Below, piece after piece: positions 25,089 to 34,437 of a DNA stretch of 64,000 nt. The notes under the pieces are model-generated. The model searched no databases. It was not told the origin of the DNA and was given only the letters and a program-made list of their open reading frames with translations. The stretch lies in NCBI GenBank assembly GCA_037046615.1, contig JBAOHD010000008.1, positions 248,001 through 312,000 on the forward strand, given 5' to 3'. The stretch's first letter is position 1; each line of letters starts with the position of its first letter. Both the position numbers and the translations under genes were made by a program. The stretch is from Phosphoribacter sp037046615. Lineage in GTDB: Bacteria > Actinomycetota > Actinomycetes > Actinomycetales > Dermatophilaceae.

Positions 25089-26462
25089 CTACGACTTGGG
25101 CCACGAGGCTTCGATCGAGGTGAGGACGTCGGCGTCAGACTTGTCCGAGGCCACCCAGTTGGTCATTTCCTTCCAGAAGGAACCCGCACCGACAGCGCCG
25201 GGCATGAGGTCGGATCCGTCGAAGCGGAACACGGCCTTGGGGTCCTGCAGGATGCCGGCGGACAGCTTGTCCATCGGCGAGGTGAGGTTGTCGATCTTGA
25301 GCTCCTTGTTCGCGCTCACCCAACCGCCACCGGTCGTGGCCTTGGCCTTGGCGTTGGCCCACTCGGGGGAGGCGAGGAAGGCCTGGAAGGCCTGGACCTC
25401 GGGACGGTCGGAGAAGGCGGCAACGAACTCGCCACCACCGAGGACCGGCTTGCCGGCGGCCGGGTCGGTCGCAGGCAGGTAGAAGGCCCACACGTCGCCG
25501 TCCTCGGCGACCTTGGTGCCCTTGGGCCAGTTGGCGGCGTAGAACGAGGCCTGGCGGTGCATGTAGCACGAGCCGTCAGTGACGATCGTCAGACCGGCGT
25601 CCTGGAAGGTCGTCGTCGCGATCGACTTGACGTCGCCGACGTACTTGGGGTTCTTGATGATGGCCCCGGCCTTGCCGAGAGCGGTGACGACCGACGGGTC
25701 GTTGAACGGGATCTTGTGAGCGACCCAGGCGTCGTACTTCTCCGGGCCGGCGGTGCGGAGCATGAGGTCCTCGAGCCAGTCGGTGCCCGGCCAGCCGGTG
25801 GCGTCACCGGAGCCGAAGCCGACACACCACGGCTTGGCCTTGGTGTCATCTGCGGCGATCTTGTCCGAGAGAGCCATCATCTCGTCCCAGGTCGTCGGGA
25901 CGGCGTACCCCTTGGCCTTGAAGACCTTGGGCGAGTACCACACGAAGGACTTGACGTTGGCGCCGAGCGGGGCCGCGTAGAACGTCCCGTTGACGGTGCC
26001 GTAGGCCTTCCAGTCCTTGCCGAAGTACTTGTCGACGTTGTCGGACACCAGCTGGGGTGCCTTCACGACCTTGCCCGTCGTGCTGACGAGGGTGTTGAGC
26101 AGACCCGGCTGCGGGATGTAGGCGATGTCAGGAGCGTTGCCACCCTTGACCCGCACGGGGAGCTGGGCCTCGAACTCCTTGGAGCCTTCGTACTTGACGG
26201 TCGCGCCAGTGCACTGCTCGAACGGCTTGTAGGACTCCTTGTGGGAGGCGTCCTCGGGGGCCACGATCGAGGTGTAGACGGTGACGGTCTTGCCCTTGAG
26301 GTCGCCGTAGGCCTTGTAGGCCGCGCAGTCAGCGCCGCTACCAGCGGCGGAGGACGAGGCCGTCGTCGAGGAGCCGCTGCTGCAGGCAGCCAGACCGAGC
26401 GACAGGACGGCAACGCCGCTCAGCGCGATCACTGAACGGCGGTTCTTGCGGGGTGAAACCAT
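25089..26462 (-). CDS. ABC sugar transporter solute-binding lipoprotein (AglE type)
   Basis: An extracytoplasmic binding protein of 457 residues. The signal peptide ends in a lipobox LSLGLAACSS with lipidated Cys27. The body has family-1 binding-protein features: APEDASHKESYKPFEQCTGATVKYEG, GGNAPDIAYIPQPGLL, and WLEDLMLRTAGPEKYDAW. The overall pattern is closest to alpha-glucoside (AglE-like) binders; the exact sugar is not readable. ATG 26462 has GGAGACGTC upstream. It is the first gene of the leftward cluster binding protein-permease-permease-lacI. Confidence 0.92.
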   Translation of the reverse strand: MVSPRKNRRSVIALSGVAVLSLGLAACSSGSSTTASSSAAGSGADCAAYKAYGDLKGKTVTVYTSIVAPEDASHKESYKPFEQCTGATVKYEGSKEFEAQLPVRVKGGNAPDIAYIPQPGLLNTLVSTTGKVVKAPQLVSDNVDKYFGKDWKAYGTVNGTFYAAPLGANVKSFVWYSPKVFKAKGYAVPTTWDEMMALSDKIAADDTKAKPWCVGFGSGDATGWPGTDWLEDLMLRTAGPEKYDAWVAHKIPFNDPSVVTALGKAGAIIKNPKYVGDVKSIATTTFQDAGLTIVTDGSCYMHRQASFYAANWPKGTKVAEDGDVWAFYLPATDPAAGKPVLGGGEFVAAFSDRPEVQAFQAFLASPEWANAKAKATTGGGWVSANKELKIDNLTSPMDKLSAGILQDPKAVFRFDGSDLMPGAVGAGSFWKEMTNWVASDKSDADVLTSIEASWPKS

Positions 26463-26522
26463 GACGTCTCCATTCGCATGGTGCCGGAGACGAACATCCC
26501 CGGCGTTGGGTAAGCAATTCAA

Positions 26523-26536
26523 TGAAAGCGCTTCCA
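26523..26536. promoter_or_regulatory. LacI-family operator upstream of the sugar-transport genes
   Basis: TGAAAGCGCTTCCA is palindromic around GC|GC with one mismatch, matching the general LacI-family operator. It lies 60 bases upstream of the binding-protein start. On the minus strand TTGCCA-N17-TTTCAT could be the -35/-10, which would put the operator over the spacer and -10. Confidence 0.8.
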
Positions 26537-26707
26537 CCGGGCGTTGGCAAGGGGCCCGGCGGGGCGTCAGGTAACGATGGTGCAACAGCGCTGCTCACGT
26601 GGGACGTCGGTCAATCGTGGTGGTGCCGTGGCGATCAGCCGTCGTCGACACCCTGGGAGCGCGCGTGTGGGCGTGACCTGTCTCACATGTGATCGATGAA
26701 CAGGACC

Positions 26708-27766
26708 CTACCCGACGGGGTCGCGCTCTGGGGTGATGGCGACGACCGACCAGGTCCCGACCGCGACGGGGGCCTTGCCGCAGGACTCCGGGAGCGCCTC
26801 GCGGGCCAACCATGACAGCAGGACCGTCCAGGCACGACCATCGGTATGCCGGACGCTCACCTGTGCGACGTCGCCGGGGCTCGGGTGTGGCGACAGGACC
26901 GATGGCACGGTCACCTCGGCATCCCAGCCGAGGTATGCCGTGTCACGGCAGAGCACCCGGACGGCGTGCTCGGCCACTTGGGCAGGGGGCATGAGGCGGG
27001 TCGCCCCGCGATCGTGGCGCGGGTCGAGGGCGGCGGTCGGCATCTGGCCAGACTCTGCTTCGACGACGAGCGAGGCAGCCATCTCTGGGTCGAGCCGGGC
27101 GACGGCCCGACCCGCTGGCAAGACCAATCCCGTTGCAGCGAAACGATGTCCGCCAAGATGCGACGACTCCCAGACCACGAGCCGCCCATCTGCGCTAAAC
27201 CCGTCGGCCGAAGGACCGTCCGCTTCCGGCGCCACCGTCGCGGAGTCCCAGCTCGTGTCGACATCGCGCCCAGCCAGGAGCGCGGCCGCTCCGAGGGCCA
27301 CGCGCCGACCCCGCACCGCGCAGCACAGGTCTCGGCGGCCGTTGGTGCATACCAGGAGCACGGGACCGTCGGGGCGCAGCTCTGGCATGCCGTGGCGCAC
27401 CCTCCCCTCGTCGCCTTTCTGGACCGCGTCGAGGTCGAGACGCGTCGCTAGGTCAGCAAGCGAGCCGTGAGGGATCGTCGCTCGGAGCAGCCACGGCGAC
27501 ATTCCGGCATACGCGACGAGCAGTTGGCGACCCGGTGTGGTGACGTCGGCGTGGGCCGTGGGACGACGGATCAGGACGAAAGTGCCGCCGCGGGCCGTGC
27601 AGTCGTCGGTGAGGCGTTGGCCGAGCGCGGGGTCGAGGTGGGATTGCACCGCGGCCTTCGACCCCCATGCACCGTTTTGCTCCAGCGCGATCCAGAAGCT
27701 GCCCCGAGGTGCCGTGCCAGGGGCCGGGGTCGCAGCCTCGTCGTGACTCACCGAACACGACGTCAC
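26708..27766 (-). CDS. Sucrase/ferredoxin-like family protein
   Basis: A protein of 352 residues of the sucrase/ferredoxin-like family, now viewed as thioredoxin-like [2Fe-2S] ferredoxins related to yeast Apd1. LLVCTNGRRDLCCAVRGR and VWESSHLGGHRFAATGLVLP are the two conserved blocks bearing possible Cys and His ligands. GTG 27766 overlaps the parC stop (GTGA), so it is translationally coupled to parC; the frame open to 27925 is otherwise non-conserved. Its function with a topoisomerase subunit is unexplained. Confidence 0.85.
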   Translation of the reverse strand: MTSCSVSHDEAATPAPGTAPRGSFWIALEQNGAWGSKAAVQSHLDPALGQRLTDDCTARGGTFVLIRRPTAHADVTTPGRQLLVAYAGMSPWLLRATIPHGSLADLATRLDLDAVQKGDEGRVRHGMPELRPDGPVLLVCTNGRRDLCCAVRGRRVALGAAALLAGRDVDTSWDSATVAPEADGPSADGFSADGRLVVWESSHLGGHRFAATGLVLPAGRAVARLDPEMAASLVVEAESGQMPTAALDPRHDRGATRLMPPAQVAEHAVRVLCRDTAYLGWDAEVTVPSVLSPHPSPGDVAQVSVRHTDGRAWTVLLSWLAREALPESCGKAPVAVGTWSVVAITPERDPVG

Positions 27767-30270
27767 GGATCGACCACCTCGATCCCGGCGGCGAGAGGTC
27801 CGGCAATGGCGCCGATGACGGCAGTGCCTGGGGTGCCCGAGCCGTCCCGACGTCCGGTCGGGTCGGGCAGGTCGACCGGGACGCCGTTGTCGGCGGCAGC
27901 GCGCGCCGGTCTCGGCCCAGCCCAACCGAGGATGAGCGTGTCTTCGCCCTTGAGGAAGCGATGGCAGCGCACGCCGCCGGTGGCCCGTCCCTTCGGGGGG
28001 TATTCGGCATAAGGGGTCACCTTGAGTGCGCCGGCCTGAGTGCCCGGGAGTGCAGCCGAACTCCCGCTCGCGGTGACGACAACGGCGTCGGCGGTCATCG
28101 CCGTGGAGAGCACTCCGAAGAAGACGGCTTTCGCGTTGGGGGACAACCGGATTCCCGCCATCCCTCCGGCAGCCCGCCCCTGCGGGCGGACCGACCCTGC
28201 CCCGAAGCGCAAGAGCTGGGCGTCAGAGGTCACGAAGACGAGATCGTCAGCCTCGTCCGGGCTGGGAGCAACCCCGATGACATCATCACCGTCGCGGAGG
28301 CTCACGAGCTCCCACATTGGCCGGCTCGGAACGTCCGCGATGACGCGCTTGACGACGCCAAAGGCGGTGCCAAGGGCCAGGGTTGGGGCGTCCGGACCGA
28401 TCTCGACGAGAGTGAGTGCGGCCTCTCCGCGCTCAAGGTCGAGGTATGCCGTCAATGGTGCCCCTCCGCCCAGGCTCGGCGGCCCGGCCGTCGGTGGGAG
28501 GGTGGGGAGTTCGAGGACCGACAGTCGGTGGACACGACCTCGTGAGGTGGCCACTCCGACCTCCCCACGTGCAGTTGCGCGGACCGCTCCGGCGATGACG
28601 TCGTGCGTGGCGCGGGTGTCACCAGTCGGGAGCGGCTCGTCCGAGGACGTCCGCGCCAGTAGGCCCGTCGATGACAGCAGGACCCAGCAGGGGTCGTCCG
28701 CCACCTCCAGCACGACCGCGGCTCGGCCGCGCCCCGTCGTCGGCATCGGCGCACCCGTGACGGACCCGCCGCCGTGCTCGAGCAGGACGGTCCGCCGCGC
28801 GGTGCCATGGGCGGCCGCCACCTCGGCGAGTTCGTCGGACACCGTCGTGCGCAGCAGAGCCTCGTCCGCGAGCATCGCCCGGAGCAGATCGATGTCGCGC
28901 TGGAGAGCGTCGCGTTCCTTCTCCAGCTCGATGCGAGAGAACTTCGTCAATCGCCGCAGTTGGAGGTCGAGGATGTAGGTGGCCTGCGCCTCGGACAGGT
29001 CGAAGACCCCCATGAGGCGGGTCTTGGCAGTCGCTGCGTCATCGGACGTGCGGATGAGCTGGATGACCTCGTCGATGTCGAGGATCGCCACCAGCAAGCC
29101 TTCGACAAGGTGCAGGCGCTCTTCGCGGCGCGCCAGCCGGTATGCAGTGCGCCGCCGGACCACCTCGAGCCGGAAGTCCACGAAAACCTGAAGGAGTTCC
29201 TTGAGGCCGAGCGTGCGGGGTTGCCCGTCGACGAGGGCCACATTGTTGATCCCGAAGGAGTCCTCCATCGGGGTGAGGCGGTAGAGCTCCTCGAGGACGG
29301 CCTCGGGGAGGAATCCGGTCTTGATTTCGATGACGAGCTGCAGGCCCCGCTTGCGGTCGGTGAGGTCTTTGACGTCACTGATGCCGGTGAGCTTCTTGGC
29401 CTGGACGAGGTCTTTGATCTTTTCGATGACCTTCTCCGGACCCACCAGATAGGGGAGCTCCGTGACGACGATGCCTTTGCGCCGTGGGGTGATCGCCTCG
29501 ATCCGTGCCGTGGCGCGGGTGCGGAAGGTGCCGCGACCCGTCGCGTAGGCGTCCCGGATCCCATCGAGGCCAACGATGCGGCCGCCACCGGGCAGGTCAG
29601 GGCCCGGCACGAACCGCATGAGGTCATCGAGGCCGCAGTGGGGATGGGCGATGAGGTGGCGGGCGGCGCCGATCACCTCGACGAGGTTGTGGGGAGCCAT
29701 GCTCGTGGCCATGCCGACGGCGATCCCGCTGGCTCCGTTGACCAGGAGGTTGGGGAACGCCGACGGCATGACTTCGGGCTGAGTGTGAGTGTCGTCGTAG
29801 TTGGGCACGAACGGGACGGTGTCCTCATCGAGACCGCCGACCATGAGCAGGGCGGCCGGGGCCATCCTCGCCTCGGTGTAGCGCGAGGCCGCCGGACCAT
29901 CGTCGAGCGAACCGAAGTTGCCGTGGCCGTCGACGAGCGGCAGTCGCATCGAGAACGGCTGAGCCAGTCGCACGAGGGTGTCGTAGATCGCGCTGTCCCC
30001 GTGAGGGTGGTACTTGCCCATGACCTCACCGACGATGCGCGAGGACTTGACGTGGGGGCGGTCGGGACGCAGCCCCAACTCGCTCATGCCGTAGAGAATC
30101 CGCCGTTGCACCGGTTTGAGGCCGTCGCGCGCATCGGGCAGCGCGCGGGAGTAGATGACGCTGTAGGAGTACTCGAGGAAGGCGTCCTTCATCTCCTGCC
30201 CGACATCGATGTCGACGATGTTCTCGACGATGTCCTCAGGTGGAGGCGTGGTCGTGCTGCGGCGGGCCAT
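27763..30270 (-). CDS. parC: Type II topoisomerase subunit A (ParC-like, second GyrA)
   Basis: The DNA cleavage subunit, 835 residues. The breakage-reunion domain has RALPDARDGLKPVQRRIL (43-60), KYHPHGDSAIYDTLVRLAQ (87-104) and active-site Tyr131 in ASRYTEARMAPAA. The quinolone-determining residues are Ser93 and Asp97, the usual susceptible state. A coiled-coil gate (MGVFDLSEAQATYILDLQLRRLTKFSRIELEKE) and a C-terminal beta-pinwheel follow. AGGAG lies ten bases before ATG 30270. The ATPase partner parE is at 19.7 kb on the opposite strand. Confidence 0.92.
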   Translation of the reverse strand: MARRSTTTPPPEDIVENIVDIDVGQEMKDAFLEYSYSVIYSRALPDARDGLKPVQRRILYGMSELGLRPDRPHVKSSRIVGEVMGKYHPHGDSAIYDTLVRLAQPFSMRLPLVDGHGNFGSLDDGPAASRYTEARMAPAALLMVGGLDEDTVPFVPNYDDTHTQPEVMPSAFPNLLVNGASGIAVGMATSMAPHNLVEVIGAARHLIAHPHCGLDDLMRFVPGPDLPGGGRIVGLDGIRDAYATGRGTFRTRATARIEAITPRRKGIVVTELPYLVGPEKVIEKIKDLVQAKKLTGISDVKDLTDRKRGLQLVIEIKTGFLPEAVLEELYRLTPMEDSFGINNVALVDGQPRTLGLKELLQVFVDFRLEVVRRRTAYRLARREERLHLVEGLLVAILDIDEVIQLIRTSDDAATAKTRLMGVFDLSEAQATYILDLQLRRLTKFSRIELEKERDALQRDIDLLRAMLADEALLRTTVSDELAEVAAAHGTARRTVLLEHGGGSVTGAPMPTTGRGRAAVVLEVADDPCWVLLSSTGLLARTSSDEPLPTGDTRATHDVIAGAVRATARGEVGVATSRGRVHRLSVLELPTLPPTAGPPSLGGGAPLTAYLDLERGEAALTLVEIGPDAPTLALGTAFGVVKRVIADVPSRPMWELVSLRDGDDVIGVAPSPDEADDLVFVTSDAQLLRFGAGSVRPQGRAAGGMAGIRLSPNAKAVFFGVLSTAMTADAVVVTASGSSAALPGTQAGALKVTPYAEYPPKGRATGGVRCHRFLKGEDTLILGWAGPRPARAAADNGVPVDLPDPTGRRDGSGTPGTAVIGAIAGPLAAGIEVVDP

Positions 30271-30374
30271 ACGCGAGGTGCTCCTGGTGGGCTGCTGGTG
30301 TTACAGGTGTGCTGTTGTGGTCAAGCTGAGGCAAGACGTGCCGAGGTGGGACGGGACGTGTCGGCCCGGGTCGG

Positions 30375-31022
30375 TCAATCCTCGCTCACGGACTCGTGAG
30401 TCGGTGCCGCAGACCCGCCGAAGCGCCCCCAGTGCACGACCTCGGCGAGCTCCCGTCGGCGAGGTCGCGATGGGGAGCGCTTGACGCGGGTCGTCGCGGG
30501 GACGGCATACCCGAGACTGATGACGCCGACGATACGGCGGTCGTCGGGGATGGCGAATCCTTCTTTGACAGCCGTATGCCGCAGGGTCGGCACCCCGAAG
30601 AAGCACGCGCCCAGGCCGAGGTCGACTGCGGTGAGCAGGGCCACCATCGCGGCCATGCCGGTGTCGACGTCCCAGTAGGGGATCGGCCAGCGGGCGGGGT
30701 CCCGGTCGGTCCACCCCTTGTCTGGTCGGGAGTAGCGCTCGAGGTAGGCCTCGGGGTCAGAGCAGCACAGGACGAGTGCGGGAGCGGTCATCATGCCGGC
30801 GAGCCACGCGTCGGGAGCTTCGTCGGCCGTCGTGAGCTCCCAAAACCGTGCGACGTCGCCGGGTCGGTCGAGGACCACGAAGTCCCACCCTTGGGTGAAA
30901 CCAGCGCTCGGCGCCCGGGTGGCGGCGTCCAGGCAGGCGTTCAGCAGCGCAGCGGGCACGGGTCGGTGGGGGTCGTAGGAGCGGACCATGCGGCGGCGGG
31001 TGACGGCATCTCCGAGTTCCAT
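30375..31022 (-). CDS. Nitroreductase family oxidoreductase
   Basis: A flavin-dependent reductase fold protein of 215 residues. The N-terminal RRRMVRSYDPHRPVP and AATRAPSAGFTQGWDFVVL are the FMN-binding blocks; MAALLTAVDLGLGACFFGVP and VISLGYA close the domain. The last 40 residues are basic and variable. It ends about 100 bases upstream of parC and starts 108 bases from the divergent Pat-type gene. Substrate unknown; such proteins include nitro-, quinone- and F420-like reductases. Confidence 0.88.
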   Translation of the reverse strand: MELGDAVTRRRMVRSYDPHRPVPAALLNACLDAATRAPSAGFTQGWDFVVLDRPGDVARFWELTTADEAPDAWLAGMMTAPALVLCCSDPEAYLERYSRPDKGWTDRDPARWPIPYWDVDTGMAAMVALLTAVDLGLGACFFGVPTLRHTAVKEGFAIPDDRRIVGVISLGYAVPATTRVKRSPSRPRRRELAEVVHWGRFGGSAAPTHESVSED

Positions 31023-31130
31023 AAGGGCATCGTGCCAGGGGCCTTCGACCGAGACGCCCGGAAGATCCCCGCTGGGCGAGGGCAGGCGGGCAACGCGATC
31101 GCCATCGGTCGAGCGTGGGACGATGAGGCC

Positions 31131-33824
31131 ATGTCAACAATGACTCCGCCGCAGACCGGGAGCATCACGATGCGGCCTCCCGGCTACCCGGTCGAGTGGG
31201 AGGCTGACGTCGTGCTCCGCGACGGCTCGGTCGCGCACGTGAGGCCCATCACGCCCGCTGATGGCGAGGCCGTGCGCCGATTCCATGCCGGCCAGTCAGA
31301 GGAGTCGATCTACCTCCGCTTCTTCGCGCCCCTGCGCGAGCTATCCGACAAAGACATCCACCGGTTCACGGTCGTCGACTACGACGACCGAGTCGCCCTC
31401 GTGGTGACGCTCCGCGAGGACATCATCGGCGTGGGCCGCTACGACAAGGTCGACGCATCGACCGCGGAGGTCGCCTTCAACATCTCCGACCATTACCACG
31501 GCAAGGGGATCGGCTCGATCCTCCTCGAGCACCTCGCGGCGATCGGTTTCGAAGCCGGTGTGACGAAGTTCGTCGCTGAGGTGCTGCCTCAGAACCGCAA
31601 GATGATCAACGTCTTCAAGGAAGCGGGCTACGGCGTCAAGCACCGCCTCGAGGACGGCGTCATCTCCCTGTCGTTCGACATCACCCCCACAGCCAAGTCC
31701 CTCACCGTCCGGTATGCCCGTGAGCACCGCGCGGAGTCCTCCAGCGTCCGCGGCATCCTCACCCCCCGGTCGGTCGCTGTCGTCGGGGCCAGTCGTGACC
31801 CCGAGTCGATCGGGCACACCCTCCTACACAACATCCTCGCGGGCGGTTACACCGGCGAGGTCTATCCCGTGAACCCCGCTGCTGACACGGTCATGGGCCG
31901 GACGGCATACGACGCGGTCAGCGAGATCCCCGGCGACGTCGACCTCGCGGTCGTCGCTGTCCCGGCCGAGCACATCCTTGAGGTTGTCGACGACTGCGCC
32001 GTCAAGGGTGTCCGGGCATTGCTCATCACCTCTGCAGGCTTCGCGGAAGCCGACGAAGCCGGCCGCAAGCTTCAGTCGAGGATGCGCAAACGTGCACGAC
32101 GCGCGGGCATGCGGGTGGTGGGGCCCACGTCGTTCGGCTTCATCAACAATGCGCCCGACGTCCGGCTCAACGCCTCCTTGGCCCCGTCGATGCCGCCAGC
32201 CGGGTCGTTGGGGCTGTTCGCCCAGAGTGGTGCTCTCGGCATCGCGGTGCTCGCATCGGTCGCCCGCCGCGGTCTCGGAGTGTCTGTCTTCGCCTCCGCC
32301 GGCAACCGCGTCGACCTGTCGAGCAACGACCTCCTGCAGTACTGGATCGACGACGAGGACACCGACGCCGTCGGCCTCTACGTCGAGTCGATGGGTAACC
32401 CACGCAAGTTCTCCCGCATCGCCCGCCACCTCGCGATGACCAAACCGGTCATCGTGGTCAAGTCCGGCGGCGGCACGTTGCAGGTCGCGCCCGGGGTGGC
32501 CGCGCGGCATACCGACCTCGGTCAAGACGCCTTCGACGCGATGCTGCGCCAAGCGGGTGTGATCCGCGCCGAAAACCTCCACCAGTTGTTCGACATCGCG
32601 CAACTCGTGGCCTACCAACCTCTGCCGGCCGGCAACCGGGTCGCCGTGGTCACCAACTCCGCAGCGCTCTCGTCGTTGACCGCTCAGGCTGCGCGGAGTT
32701 GGCGGCTCGAGGTCACACATGGCCCGGTGTCGGTGCCCCCGGAAGCCAGCGCCGACGAGTTCTCCGCGGCTCTGCGGGCGGCCTTCGACGATCCTGCCGT
32801 CGACAGCGTCCTCACCGCCTTCGTTCCGCCGGTCTACACCGACGACGAGATCCTGGCTGCCGCTGTGCGCGATGCCGCTGCTACTACCGAAAAACCATGT
32901 GCCGCAACGTTCTTGGGTATGCGTGGGGTCACCGAGGCGCTCGCGGTCGAGAGTATGCCGGGTGATCGTCGACGCGTCGTCCCTGCCTACGGTTTGCCCG
33001 AGGACGCCGTGCGGGCGCTGGCTGCGGCGACGCGCTACGGCGAGTGGCGCCGCCGCCAGCAGGGAGAGCCGGTCACGCCCGGGGGCATCGACGACGACGC
33101 CGCCGCCGCGATCATCGCCGGAGTGCTCGAGGACGCTCCCGAGGGACGCGACCTGACGCCGCAGGAGCGGCATGCGCTGCTCGCGGCATACGGGATCGAT
33201 TTGTGGCGAGCCGAAACCGTGCACAGCGAGGACGAGGCGGTGGCTGCCGCTGAAGCCTGCGGCTATCCCGTCATCCTCAAGACGATCTCTCCCGTGATGC
33301 GCCACCAGGTCGGGCTCGGGGGAGTGCGCCCTGATCTCGTCACCGCTGAGGCGGTGCGCCAGGCATACCGCTCGCTGACCGAGCGTCTCGGCAGCTTCGC
33401 CGGTGACCACTTCGCCATCCAGCGGATGTCACCTCCTGGTGTGTCGTGCGTCCTGCGCAGTGCCGAGGACCCGTTTTTCGGTCCGGTGGTGTCGTTCTCT
33501 GTCGCCGGACCACCGACCGACCTGCTCGGTGACATCGGCCACCGGATCCCGCCGTTGACCGACGTCGACGTCGCCGATCTCGTCAACTCGGTGCGGGCCG
33601 CACCCCTGCTCACCGGGCACCGGGGGACCGTCCCGATCGACATGGCCGCATTGCACGACCTCATCGGCCGCATCTCGGTCATGGCCGAGCGGCACCCGGA
33701 CCTCGCTCGGGTCTCGCTGCAGCCGGTCAACTGCTACGCAGGCGGGGCCGACGTCCTCGGCGCCGACATTGCCGTCCACCCCGCGCTCAAGCGCAAGGAC
33801 GCCAGTCGACGCGCGATGAGTTAG
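31131..33824 (+). CDS. GNAT acetyltransferase fused to ADP-forming acyl-CoA synthetase-like domains (Pat-type)
   Basis: A protein of 897 residues. An N-terminal GNAT domain (about 25-200) has EVAFNISDHYHGKGIGSILLEHLAA for acetyl-CoA. It is followed by a CoA-binding Rossmann domain (RSVAVVGASRDPESIGHTLLHN), a succinyl-CoA-ligase-like domain (LFAQSGALGIAVLASVARRG) and an ATP-grasp-like C-terminus (LLAAYGIDLW through PVILKTISPVMRHQVGLGG). GNAT-first order is that of actinobacterial PatA proteins, inverse to Salmonella Pat. Such enzymes acetylate lysines of acyl-CoA synthetases. ATG 31131 is chosen; the frame extends upstream over the nitroreductase gene. Confidence 0.88.
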   Translation: MSTMTPPQTGSITMRPPGYPVEWEADVVLRDGSVAHVRPITPADGEAVRRFHAGQSEESIYLRFFAPLRELSDKDIHRFTVVDYDDRVALVVTLREDIIGVGRYDKVDASTAEVAFNISDHYHGKGIGSILLEHLAAIGFEAGVTKFVAEVLPQNRKMINVFKEAGYGVKHRLEDGVISLSFDITPTAKSLTVRYAREHRAESSSVRGILTPRSVAVVGASRDPESIGHTLLHNILAGGYTGEVYPVNPAADTVMGRTAYDAVSEIPGDVDLAVVAVPAEHILEVVDDCAVKGVRALLITSAGFAEADEAGRKLQSRMRKRARRAGMRVVGPTSFGFINNAPDVRLNASLAPSMPPAGSLGLFAQSGALGIAVLASVARRGLGVSVFASAGNRVDLSSNDLLQYWIDDEDTDAVGLYVESMGNPRKFSRIARHLAMTKPVIVVKSGGGTLQVAPGVAARHTDLGQDAFDAMLRQAGVIRAENLHQLFDIAQLVAYQPLPAGNRVAVVTNSAALSSLTAQAARSWRLEVTHGPVSVPPEASADEFSAALRAAFDDPAVDSVLTAFVPPVYTDDEILAAAVRDAAATTEKPCAATFLGMRGVTEALAVESMPGDRRRVVPAYGLPEDAVRALAAATRYGEWRRRQQGEPVTPGGIDDDAAAAIIAGVLEDAPEGRDLTPQERHALLAAYGIDLWRAETVHSEDEAVAAAEACGYPVILKTISPVMRHQVGLGGVRPDLVTAEAVRQAYRSLTERLGSFAGDHFAIQRMSPPGVSCVLRSAEDPFFGPVVSFSVAGPPTDLLGDIGHRIPPLTDVDVADLVNSVRAAPLLTGHRGTVPIDMAALHDLIGRISVMAERHPDLARVSLQPVNCYAGGADVLGADIAVHPALKRKDASRRAMS

Positions 33825-33848
33825 CTCGGGTGGGACACAATGTCCCCC

Positions 33849-34437
33849 ATGCGTAAAGCTCCTCGTGACGTCCCCGGCCTGTCTCTGCCAGCGGAAGTGC
33901 GCACGGAGATCCAGCGCGCCGGCTACTACCCGGCGCTGGTCGCCGACGTCGTGGGCTCCGCGGTCTGGCAGCGCGAGCGTCGAGGCCTATCTCGTCCACC
34001 AGGAGACGACCTTCGACCAGGACTCGGTCCGACGCCACATCACCGTGCTCGTCATCACACCGGCCACCCTCGTCGTGGTCCACGCAGACGACCACGACGA
34101 CCACGACCACGCGGTCGCGACCGCCACCAGCGAGACGATCCCGTTGGCCGCGGTCCGCGGGGTCATGGTCACCCACGTCGTCGCTGCTCCGGGTGCCTAT
34201 GTCCCGGGCAGTCTCGGCCGCGAGATCACGCTCACTCTCGGCTGGGGCACGGTGAGCCGCGTCGACGTCATGCCTGCTTCGTGCGGCGACCCGTCGTGCG
34301 ACGCCGACCACGGGTTTGAGGGTTCCATTTCGGCCGACGACATCTCCCTGCGCATCAGCGCCGACGCCGACGGTGAGGCCGCGCTAGCGCGAGCGATGCA
34401 CTTCGCGCGCACCCTGTCGGCAACAATCGGTCGGTGA
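33849..34437 (+). pseudogene. DUF5998 family gene with a +1 frameshift
   Basis: The first 41 residues (MRKAPRDVPGLSLPAEVRTEIQRAGYYPALVADVVGSAVW) are in one frame; the rest (VEAYLVHQETTFDQDSVRRH through ALARAMHFARTLSATIGR) is in the frame shifted by one base. One base too many is present at about 33970-33980, within GCGCGAGCGTCGAGG. Joined, the product would be about 195 residues of DUF5998, a cytoplasmic family found next to Pat and phosphatase genes in actinobacteria. GTGA couples its stop to the next gene. Whether this is decay or a sequencing error is open; two neighbours show the same defect. Confidence 0.8.
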
